From Abyssalbus ytuae (lineage in GTDB: Bacteria > Bacteroidota > Bacteroidia > Flavobacteriales > Flavobacteriaceae), in contig NZ_CP094358.1 of NCBI RefSeq assembly GCF_022807975.1, positions 1,302,001 through 1,366,000 of the forward strand: a DNA stretch of 64,000 bases, written 5' to 3'. Shown here one piece after another: positions 25,159 to 31,535 of the stretch; position 1 is the first letter of the stretch; the number at the start of each line of letters is the position of its first letter. Made by a program: the position numbers and the translations under genes. The notes below the pieces were generated by a model. The model had not been told where the DNA came from and searched no databases. It was given only the letters and a program-made list of their open reading frames with translations.

Positions 25159-26127
25159 ATGAGTTACTTAGAAACCACAAAAAATGTCTACAAAGACGCA
25201 GCGCTTACTCCCAATGTAGGTCTCTGCTGTACAACTACCCCCATCTGGAAATTTCCCGGTCTGGCAATACCCAAAATCATGCAGAAAATGAACTATGGAT
25301 GTGGAAGTACGGTAAATGCCCGAGATTTGATTAATAACCCAACCGTATTATATGTGGGTGTTGGCGGCGGGATGGAACTTTTACAGTTTGCTTATTTTTC
25401 AAGAAAAAAAGGAGGCGTAATTGGGGTAGATGTTGTTGATGAAATGCTGGAAGCCTCACGAAACAATTTTAAAATTGCAGAGTCTCAAAATGCCTGGTTC
25501 AAATCGGATTTTGTTGAACTGAAAAAAGGGGATGCCTTAAATCTTCCTGTTGAAAATGAGAGCATCGATGTTGCAGCTCAAAACTGTTTATTCAATATCT
25601 TTAAAACAGACGACCTAAAAAAGGCACTTAAAGAAATGTACAGGGTTTTAAAACCTCATGGCAGACTCGTAATGAGTGACCCCACCTGTGAACAGCCTAT
25701 GAATGAGAATTTAAGAAACGACGACAGGTTAAGAGCTTTATGCCTGAGTGGATCATTACCCCTGGCACAATATGTAAAAATGTTAACTGATGTAGGGTTT
25801 GGAACTATTGAAATTCGAGGAAGAAGACCTTACAGAATACTGGACCCAATACATTATAATACCGAAGAAATAATATACATAGAATCAATAGAAGTTTGCG
25901 CCATAAAAGATCCGATACAACCAGACGGGCCTTGTGTTTTTACAGGAAAAACCGCTATTTACCATGGGGAAGAAAAACTGTTTGACGATCAAAAAGGACA
26001 TGTTTTATTAAACAATCAGCCCCTGGCTGTTTGCGATAAAACTGCTGCTGCATTAAAAGCACTGGGACGGGATGATATATTTATTTCTGAATCTACATGG
26101 CATTATGACGGTGGCGGATGTTGTTAA
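25159..26127 (+). CDS. arsM: arsenite methyltransferase ArsM of the arsenosugar pathway
   Basis: 322 aa. N-terminal GLCCTTTP has Cys23-Cys24, then MNYGCGS (Cys48), and the SAM-binding motif VLYVGVGGGMELLQF. IGVDVVDEMLEASRNN, GDALNLPVENESIDVAAQNCLFNI and VLKPHGRLVMSDP complete the class I methyltransferase fold. The tail ends in GGGCC, a further Cys pair. ArsM methylates arsenite with SAM; the di-methylated product is the substrate of ArsS, present upstream. This is the long Bacteroidota form (about 320 aa). The gene has its own intergenic regions with palindromes on both sides, rather than overlapping its neighbours as most genes of the island do. Confidence 0.93.
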   Translation: MSYLETTKNVYKDAALTPNVGLCCTTTPIWKFPGLAIPKIMQKMNYGCGSTVNARDLINNPTVLYVGVGGGMELLQFAYFSRKKGGVIGVDVVDEMLEASRNNFKIAESQNAWFKSDFVELKKGDALNLPVENESIDVAAQNCLFNIFKTDDLKKALKEMYRVLKPHGRLVMSDPTCEQPMNENLRNDDRLRALCLSGSLPLAQYVKMLTDVGFGTIEIRGRRPYRILDPIHYNTEEIIYIESIEVCAIKDPIQPDGPCVFTGKTAIYHGEEKLFDDQKGHVLLNNQPLAVCDKTAAALKALGRDDIFISESTWHYDGGGCC

Positions 26128-26141
26128 AAAACTGTGACTTT

Positions 26142-26174
26142 AGACCTGCCAGGTTTTAAAAACCTGGCAGGTCT
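26142..26174. repeat. perfect palindrome downstream of arsM
   Basis: AGACCTGCCAGG pairs exactly with CCTGGCAGGTCT around a TTTTAAAAA centre, 14 bp after the arsM stop. It can form a strong hairpin but has no T-run. It shares its core with the repeat at 25115-25141, and its layout (palindrome around TTTTAAAAA) with 31493-31521. Confidence 0.85.
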
Positions 26175-26200
26175 GGAATAGAAATAAATCCAGAATAAAA

Positions 26201-27052
26201 ATGATTGAATTCCTGACAAATTATTTTAATTATGTAATTGATGAACTGTTTCATTTATCGTGGAATAATTACCTGTTCTGGCTAATAGGCATTTCATTAA
26301 TTTTCTGGATGCTCGAAATATTTTTTCCGTGGCGTAAAGACCAGAAAATGTTTCGAAAAGATTTCTGGCTCGATGCTTTTTACATGTTTTTTAATTTTTC
26401 ACTCTTTTCCCTCATTGGTTTTACAGCTATCTCTGATATTGTAGTGCAATTTTTTAATGACGGATTAAAAAAAATAGGAATAGATAATCTTGCATTCTTT
26501 CATATAGAGAGTTTTCCTTACTGGTCTCAATTATTAATTTTGTTTGTGGTGCGGGATTTTATTCAATATTTTATTCACCGCTTACTTCACAGGATTCCTT
26601 TTTTATGGAATTTTCACAAGGTCCATCATTCTGTAAAAGAAATGGGATTTGCTGCTCACTTACGTTTTCATTGGATGGAAACCGTGGTTTACCGGACCCT
26701 TGAATATATTCCGCTGGCATTAATAGGTTTTGGAATTAACGATTTTATCCTGGTGCATTTATTTTCCCTTGCCGTTGGCCATTTTAATCACAGTAACCTG
26801 AAAATAAATCTGGGTCCCCTCAAATATGTTTTCAACAACCCGCAAATGCATATCTGGCATCACAGCAAAAAATTACCTGAAAGGTTCGGAGCCAATTTCG
26901 GACTAACATTAAGCCTTTGGGATTATATTTTTAAAACTGATTATATTCCCCGGGAGGGAAAAAACATAGAACTTGGATTTGAAGGTGATGAAGATTTTCC
27001 AAAAGATTTTATAAACCAGGAAATATATCCTATTAAACTGAAAAATGAATAA
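26201..27052 (+). CDS. sterol desaturase / fatty acid hydroxylase family membrane protein
   Basis: 283 aa with four or five membrane helices. The di-iron His clusters of the family are all present: HRLLH (HxxxH), HKVHH (HxxHH), HFNHS and HIWHH. Members hydroxylate or desaturate sterols, fatty acids or other lipids using iron and oxygen. The gene follows arsM by about 70 bp and overlaps the DUF547 gene by 8 bp. Its presence in an arsenosugar island could mean the arsenosugar is attached to, or made together with, a lipid, but this is inference and a general lipid role is equally possible. Confidence 0.88.
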   Translation: MIEFLTNYFNYVIDELFHLSWNNYLFWLIGISLIFWMLEIFFPWRKDQKMFRKDFWLDAFYMFFNFSLFSLIGFTAISDIVVQFFNDGLKKIGIDNLAFFHIESFPYWSQLLILFVVRDFIQYFIHRLLHRIPFLWNFHKVHHSVKEMGFAAHLRFHWMETVVYRTLEYIPLALIGFGINDFILVHLFSLAVGHFNHSNLKINLGPLKYVFNNPQMHIWHHSKKLPERFGANFGLTLSLWDYIFKTDYIPREGKNIELGFEGDEDFPKDFINQEIYPIKLKNE

Positions 27053-27749
27053 ACCCTTCGCCCTTTTTTTCTTTTTACTATTATCAGCACTTACTCATGC
27101 ACAAAACTTTGATCATTCCGAATGGGATGTTTTTTTAAAAAAACATGTTGATGTATCTGGAAAGGTAAATTATAAAGCAATCAGGGAAGACGATAAAGAA
27201 TTAAAATCATATTTAAACCAGTTTATTAAAGTTCCTCCTGAGAATTCGTGGAATAAAAACGAAAAATTGGCTTATTGGATAAATGCATACAACGCCTTTA
27301 CTATTAAATTGATTGTAGACAATTATCCCCTTAGCAGTATAAAAGATATTGACTCTCCCTGGGATAAAAAATTTATTCCTATTAACGGAAGGCTAATTTC
27401 TTTGAATTATATAGAACACGAAATTTTGCGTAAAATGAACGAACCCCGTATTCATTTTGCCATAAACTGTGCTTCATTTTCCTGCCCCCGGTTATTGAAT
27501 GAAGCTTATATTCCTTCAAAAATTGAGGACCAACTCAATAAAGTAACTTCCGGTTTTATAAATAATCCTTCAAAAAATATAGTGTCGGAAGAGTCTGTTA
27601 CTCTATCAAAAATATTCAACTGGTTTAAAAAAGATTTTGAAACAAATGGAGGTGTAATTAATTTTATTAACGAGTATTCTTTAATTAAAATAAGTAAAAA
27701 TGTAAAAGTTACTTACTTTAAGTATGATTGGAAACTAAACGAAAAATAG
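27045..27749 (+). CDS. DUF547 domain secreted protein
   Basis: 234 aa with a signal peptide (about 1-19, LLLSALTHAQ). The DUF547 core is seen in KVNYKAIREDDKELKSYL, WNKNEKLAYWINAYNAFTIKL and, with the conserved Cys pair, HFAINCASFSCPRL. YDWKLN at the end is typical. The fold has been likened to papain/transglutaminase-like proteins, but no biochemical role is established to my knowledge. It overlaps the upstream desaturase-family gene by 8 bp (ATGAATAA) and is followed at once by the next transferase, so it belongs to the same transcript. Confidence 0.88.
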   Translation: MNKPFALFFFLLLSALTHAQNFDHSEWDVFLKKHVDVSGKVNYKAIREDDKELKSYLNQFIKVPPENSWNKNEKLAYWINAYNAFTIKLIVDNYPLSSIKDIDSPWDKKFIPINGRLISLNYIEHEILRKMNEPRIHFAINCASFSCPRLLNEAYIPSKIEDQLNKVTSGFINNPSKNIVSEESVTLSKIFNWFKKDFETNGGVINFINEYSLIKISKNVKVTYFKYDWKLNEK

Positions 27750-27750
27750 T

Positions 27751-28458
27751 TTGAACATCTCTGTTATTATACCTGTTTTAAACGAAGCTGGCAACATTGG
27801 TAATTTACTCTCTTATTTAATTCAAAATTCTTCATCAGAAAATATAGGAGAAATAATCATAGTGGATGGTGGCAGCAATGATGGTTCTCAAGATGAAATT
27901 AAAAATTTTACAACTACCAGGCATTCCCGTGTTAAACTTATTAATTCACCTAAAGGGCGTGCAAAACAAATGAATTACGGAGCCGGCCATTCAAGTTTTG
28001 ATATTTTATACTTTCTGCATGCAGATTCATATCCGCCAAAAAATTTTGATCAACTCATTCTTCATGAAGTTAAAAAAGGTTTTTTAGCAGGTTGCTTCAG
28101 AATGAAGTTTGATAGTACCCACCCTGTTCTTAAGTTTTCAGGATGGTTTACCCGCTTTAACCTAAAAAGTTGCAGAGGTGGCGACCAGTCACTTTTCATT
28201 ACCAGAACACTATTTGAAAAACTTAAAGGATACGATGAGAAATATATTGTTTATGAAGATTGTGAATTTATAAACAGAATCTATAGCACTACAAATTTTA
28301 AAGTTATTCCCGAAGCTATCACCACATCCGCAAGGCGGTATAAAATAAACGGTACCTGGAAACTCCAATACCATTTTATGGTAATTCATTTAAAAAAATG
28401 GCTTGGAGCCTCACCCTACTCTCTTTATAAATATTACCTAGAGAATATCGTTTCATAA
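27751..28458 (+). CDS. TIGR04283-type arsenosugar-associated glycosyltransferase (GT2), TTG start
   Basis: 235 aa. GT2 motifs: ISVIIPVLNEAGNI, IIIVDGGSNDGS, SPKGRAKQMNYGA, FLHADSYPP (DxD-like HAD), and RGGDQSLFITRTLFEKLKGYDE with YEDCEF. The GRAxQMNxGA signature is that of the rSAM/selenodomain-associated transferase family 2. The start is a TTG one base after the DUF547 stop: an in-frame stop lies at 27736-27738 and no ATG occurs before the GT2 core, so the TTG is needed. Together with the TIGR04282 protein it is a marker of arsenosugar loci. Donor and acceptor are unknown. Confidence 0.9.
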   Translation: MNISVIIPVLNEAGNIGNLLSYLIQNSSSENIGEIIIVDGGSNDGSQDEIKNFTTTRHSRVKLINSPKGRAKQMNYGAGHSSFDILYFLHADSYPPKNFDQLILHEVKKGFLAGCFRMKFDSTHPVLKFSGWFTRFNLKSCRGGDQSLFITRTLFEKLKGYDEKYIVYEDCEFINRIYSTTNFKVIPEAITTSARRYKINGTWKLQYHFMVIHLKKWLGASPYSLYKYYLENIVS

Positions 28459-28503
28459 TTTTTAGCTAAAAAATAGTTATAATTTGAGGATGGTCAAATT
28501 TGA

Positions 28504-28535
28504 TTGATATCTTGATAAATAATTATTTATCTTTG
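28504..28535 (+). promoter_or_regulatory. candidate promoter of the small-protein/SDH protease cassette
   Basis: TATCTTTG at 28528-28535 fits the Bacteroidota -7 box TAnnTTTG, with a TTG at 28504-28506 placed 21 bp upstream as the -33 element. The ATG of the 56-aa gene lies 25 bp downstream. The preceding glycosyltransferase gene ends at 28458, so the cassette probably has its own transcript start. Confidence 0.55.
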
Positions 28536-28560
28536 CTATACTATAAAAAAAAATGAAGTT

Positions 28561-28731
28561 ATGGATTTTACAAACGAATATAATAAAATCATTGAATTAT
28601 CTAAAAACACCATAAGCATTGAGCAACAATGGAGAAAAGAAGGGGATTTTTTTCAAAAATTATCAATATATGATGACTCCTATGTTACAGTTCAAACTTT
28701 AGGTAGTACAACACTTATTAAAGCTTTGTAG
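28561..28731 (+). CDS. small acidic protein, 56 aa, coupled to the SDH-type protease gene
   Basis: ATG-started frame beginning MDFTNEYNKIIELSKNTIS and ending TLGSTTLIKAL, with no membrane segment or signal. It is helical in the first half (EYNKIIELSKN, IEQQWRKEGDFF) and short-stranded in the second. The stop codon is one base before the ATG of the next gene, so the two are almost certainly co-translated. I do not recognise the family. A regulator, adaptor or inhibitor of the protease is a fair guess from layout only. Confidence 0.65.
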   Translation: MDFTNEYNKIIELSKNTISIEQQWRKEGDFFQKLSIYDDSYVTVQTLGSTTLIKAL

Positions 28732-28732
28732 A

Positions 28733-29644
28733 ATGCCCAATTGGAATGAAGTAATTCTTGAAATACAACAAGAGCAACAAAAAAATCCTCATGTAAATCC
28801 TTTAGACACTGTAAGAAGAAAATACTTAAAATCAGTTTCAAAAATTACAGGTCGTAATACCATAGCTTACTATTCTGGATGGCTTCAAAAACCTCAAGTA
28901 GCAGGAACCGCTGTTAATGACAAAGATAAATCAGGTTTTATGCTGGCAATAAATAAGTTGGACAGAGCAAAGGGACTTGATTTAATATTACATACCCCCG
29001 GTGGAGATATAGCTGCAACAGAATCATTGGTTGATTACCTATATTCTATGTATGACAAAGACATTAGAGTTATTGTTCCCCAAATATCTATGTCTGCTGG
29101 GACTATGATTGCTCTTTCAGCAAAAGAGATAGTAATGGGTAAACATTCTAACTTAGGCCCTATTGATCCCCAAATGGGTGGTTTAGCTTGTCAGGCTGTT
29201 TTGGATGAATTCAAACAAGCAAAAGAAGATATAAAACAGAACCCTCAATCAGCTTCTCTTTGGCAAGTTATCATTAGTAAATACCATCCCACTTTTTTAG
29301 GTGCATGTAAACAGGCAATTGAATGGTCTGAAAAAATGGTTTTTGATTGGCTTGAGAATAATATGTGCAAAGGCGATAAAAACAAAGTCCAAAAAATTAT
29401 TGACACTTTTGCTAATCACAAAATCCAAAAATCCCATTCCAGGCATATTTCTAAAAAGGAATGTATAGATGTTGGCTTAACAATTATTAATTTAGAAGAT
29501 AATCAAGACCTTCAAGATGCTGTATTAACTACGCACCATGCATTTATGCACACTTTTTTGAATACATATTGCGTGAAAATAATAGAGAATCATAATGGTG
29601 TAGCATATATTGAACAAGCTGTACAGCCACAAAACAGCAAATAA
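28733..29644 (+). CDS. SDH/SppA-type serine protease (ClpP-fold)
   Basis: 303 aa, no signal peptide. The ClpP/crotonase fold is visible: LDLILHTPGGDIAATESLVDYL, then VIVPQISMSAGTMIALSAKEIVMG with the likely nucleophile Ser121, and HSNLGPIDPQ, where Asp145 and neighbours are conserved in the serine dehydrogenase proteinase family (PF01972-like). The C-terminal half (about 160-303) is helical and less conserved. Relatives are membrane or cytoplasmic proteases of unclear substrate. It is the second gene of a two-gene cassette with the 56-aa protein, and is followed 40 bp later by a true ClpP-like gene. Confidence 0.82.
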   Translation: MPNWNEVILEIQQEQQKNPHVNPLDTVRRKYLKSVSKITGRNTIAYYSGWLQKPQVAGTAVNDKDKSGFMLAINKLDRAKGLDLILHTPGGDIAATESLVDYLYSMYDKDIRVIVPQISMSAGTMIALSAKEIVMGKHSNLGPIDPQMGGLACQAVLDEFKQAKEDIKQNPQSASLWQVIISKYHPTFLGACKQAIEWSEKMVFDWLENNMCKGDKNKVQKIIDTFANHKIQKSHSRHISKKECIDVGLTIINLEDNQDLQDAVLTTHHAFMHTFLNTYCVKIIENHNGVAYIEQAVQPQNSK

Positions 29645-29684
29645 TTTTCAGGTATTATTAAAAATTTAACTTATTACGACTAAT

Positions 29685-30227
29685 ATGGCAAGCAATAAGA
29701 TACAAGATAAAATAGACGAAGCATTACTAAACGAACGAAAAGTTTTTTTGTGGGGGCAGGTAGACGATGATTCTGCCAAACATGTAATAGAAAGATTGTT
29801 GTACCTTGACTCTATCAGTAAGGAAGAAATTAAACTTATAATAAACAGCCCCGGCGGATATGTAACTTCAGGCTTTGCAATTCATGATACGATGAAGTCT
29901 ATTAAAAGTCCTGTTTCTACCATATGTACAGGTTTTGCAGCTTCAATGGGATCAATATTACTTTCGGCCGGTGAAAAGGGAAAACGCTTTGTATACCCTT
30001 ATGCCCGGGTTATGATACACCAACCCAGCGGAGGGGCACAGGGACAGGCTGCCAATATTGAAATTCAGGCCAGGGAAATAATCAAAACCAAAGAAATTGG
30101 TGCAAAAATTTTAGCAGAAAATTGCGACCAGCCCGTAGAAAAAGTAATGAAAGACTTTGACCGCGATTTTTGGATGGATGCGGAGGAATCTCTTGAATAT
30201 GGAATTGTAGACGGCATTATAAAATAA
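29685..30227 (+). CDS. ClpP-like protease subunit (short paralogue)
   Basis: 180 aa. ClpP motifs are nearly canonical: KLIINSPGGYVTSGFAIHDTM, TGFAASMGSILLSAG with nucleophile Ser87, ARVMIHQPSGGAQGQA with His112, and FDRDFWMDAEESLEYGIVDG, where the catalytic Asp lies in DRDFWM. It is about 20 residues shorter than the usual ClpP. The N-terminus (MASNKIQDKIDEALLNERKVFLWGQV) is brief, so the axial-loop region that docks the ATPase may be changed. No clpX is nearby, and Bacteroidota normally keep the housekeeping clpP with tig/clpX, so this is probably a second copy. A terminator follows. Confidence 0.88.
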   Translation: MASNKIQDKIDEALLNERKVFLWGQVDDDSAKHVIERLLYLDSISKEEIKLIINSPGGYVTSGFAIHDTMKSIKSPVSTICTGFAASMGSILLSAGEKGKRFVYPYARVMIHQPSGGAQGQAANIEIQAREIIKTKEIGAKILAENCDQPVEKVMKDFDRDFWMDAEESLEYGIVDGIIK

Positions 30228-30244
30228 CAATAAACAATATATCT

Positions 30245-30277
30245 AAAAAAACCAACTTAAAACAAGTTGGTTTTTTT
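30245..30277 (+). terminator. rho-independent terminator after the ClpP-like gene
   Basis: ACCAACTT pairs with AAGTTGGT around a short A-rich loop, with A-run before and T-run after (30271-30277). It begins about 17 bp after the stop codon and ends the upstream transcript, so the genes from 30332 on probably have their own promoter. Confidence 0.88.
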
Positions 30278-30331
30278 ATTGGGCATACGAAAGGTATTTT
30301 TCTTTACCCGACCAATTAAAAAAATTAAATT

Positions 30332-30775
30332 ATGGAGGAGCATAGCAAGCAACAAGAACCCAGTCTGATAAAATGGGCTGTTAAATATGCCGCAACGGCC
30401 GGTATAGCAGGCATTTTATGTTGCGTAGCACCAGCAGTATTATTTATGTTCGGGCTTATGGGAGGAATTTATGCGGTATCGTTTGCCGATTTCTTTTATG
30501 CTGAAGACGGGTCCACCGGAATAGGATCATGGGTTTTAAGAGGACTGGCCGTTCTAATTGGCATTTTTGGAGTTTACATGTACCGAAAAAGACAAAATCA
30601 ATGTTCTGTTGACCCCAAACGTAAAAAGAAAAATCTTATCCTGATAACCCTTCTCATTTTTGTAATTGGCCTGGGTATTTTTTTAAGTCTCGAAAAATGG
30701 TCTTCGTGGTATTTTGATAAATATGTGGTTCCTGCACAACAGGAAGAATACAGGCAGCAAGATTTCAGTAGATAA
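30332..30775 (+). CDS. small integral membrane protein, three predicted helices
   Basis: 147 aa. After a short charged start there are three hydrophobic segments, about 20-48, 66-82 and 100-120. The first contains GILCCVAPAVLFMFGLMGG, a Cys pair in a membrane helix that recalls the metal-binding CC of MerT-like mercuric transporters. The family is not certain. A basic loop (YRKRQNQCSVDPKRKKK) separates helices 2 and 3. The stop lies 25 bp before the next glycosyltransferase start. In an arsenic-handling island a thiol-rich membrane protein could move a metalloid, but this is only a suggestion. Confidence 0.72.
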   Translation: MEEHSKQQEPSLIKWAVKYAATAGIAGILCCVAPAVLFMFGLMGGIYAVSFADFFYAEDGSTGIGSWVLRGLAVLIGIFGVYMYRKRQNQCSVDPKRKKKNLILITLLIFVIGLGIFLSLEKWSSWYFDKYVVPAQQEEYRQQDFSR

Positions 30776-30800
30776 ACCTCTTTTCCAGTCTATAACATAC

Positions 30801-31499
30801 ATGAACCCAGATATTAAAGTAATCATACCTGCCTTTAATGAACAACATTCCATCGTGAAGGTTATAAATGATATCCCACCCATAGTAAGTGAAATCATTG
30901 TTGTTAATAATAACTCAACCGACAATACTCCGTTAGTAGCCGCTAAAGCAGGAGCTACCGTTTTAAATGAAAGTAGAAAAGGATATGGCTATGCCTGTTT
31001 AAAAGGAATGGATTATATTGAAAAACAATTAAAAAAACCCGATATTATTGTTTTTTTGGATGGTGATTATTCCGATAACCCCAAAGAATTAAATAAAATT
31101 GTACATCCTGTTATTCAAAATGATTTTGATTTTGTCATAGGTGCACGAAAAAAGGAATTAAGGAAAAAAGGTTCAATGACACCCCAACAAGTATTTGGAA
31201 ATTGGTTTGCCACCGGTTTAATGAAACTCTTTTACAAAGCAAATTATACTGATTTAGGTCCATTCAGAGCCATAAAATATAATAAATTACAATTGCTCAG
31301 CATGAAGGACAAAACCTATGGATGGACTGTAGAAATGCAGCTAAAAGCCCTGAAACACAAACTGAAATATTGTGAGATACCGGTGAGTTACAAAAAAAGA
31401 ATTGGTACTTCAAAAGTGTCCGGTACTGTAAAAGGCACTGTGATGGCAGGAATTAAAATAATAGGCTGGATCTTAAAATATGGAGTGAGTAAAACCTGA
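30801..31499 (+). CDS. GT2 glycosyltransferase, polyprenyl-phosphate sugar synthase-like
   Basis: 232 aa from the ATG at 30801; a TTG-started extension overlapping the previous gene is rejected because the GT2 fold begins at DIKVIIPAFNEQ. Motifs: IIVVNNNSTDNT, ESRKGYGYACLKGM, IIVFLDGDYSDNP (DGD), and GARKKELRKKGSMTPQQVFGN. The LGPFRAIK and WTVEMQLKA motifs are typical of DPMS-like transferases acting on lipid-phosphate carriers. No C-terminal membrane domain. It probably supplies a lipid-linked sugar to the polytopic transferase at 33017. A palindrome follows immediately. Confidence 0.85.
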   Translation: MNPDIKVIIPAFNEQHSIVKVINDIPPIVSEIIVVNNNSTDNTPLVAAKAGATVLNESRKGYGYACLKGMDYIEKQLKKPDIIVFLDGDYSDNPKELNKIVHPVIQNDFDFVIGARKKELRKKGSMTPQQVFGNWFATGLMKLFYKANYTDLGPFRAIKYNKLQLLSMKDKTYGWTVEMQLKALKHKLKYCEIPVSYKKRIGTSKVSGTVKGTVMAGIKIIGWILKYGVSKT

Positions 31500-31521
31500 A
31501 AGTTTTAAAAACTTTCAGGTT
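31493..31521. repeat. perfect palindrome at the end of the GT2 gene
   Basis: AACCTGAAAGTTTT and AAAACTTTCAGGTT pair exactly. The left arm overlaps the stop codon region of the GT2 gene. Its design (palindrome around TTTTAAAAA) is like the repeat at 26142-26174, although the arm sequence differs. It may slow or stop transcription. Confidence 0.8.
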
Positions 31522-31535
31522 CAATAAAAAAACTT

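Noticed and set aside
24940-26174. CRISPR array from the repeated palindromes
   Set aside because: Only a few copies, irregular spacing, no spacers of uniform length and no cas genes in the window.
30714-30800. TTG-started extension of the GT2 gene
   Set aside because: It overlaps the end of the membrane protein gene and precedes the GT2 core by 30 residues without any recognizable sequence.
31493-31521. Integron attC or phage attachment site
   Set aside because: A short perfect palindrome without integrase, attI-like site or direct repeats flanking a cargo.
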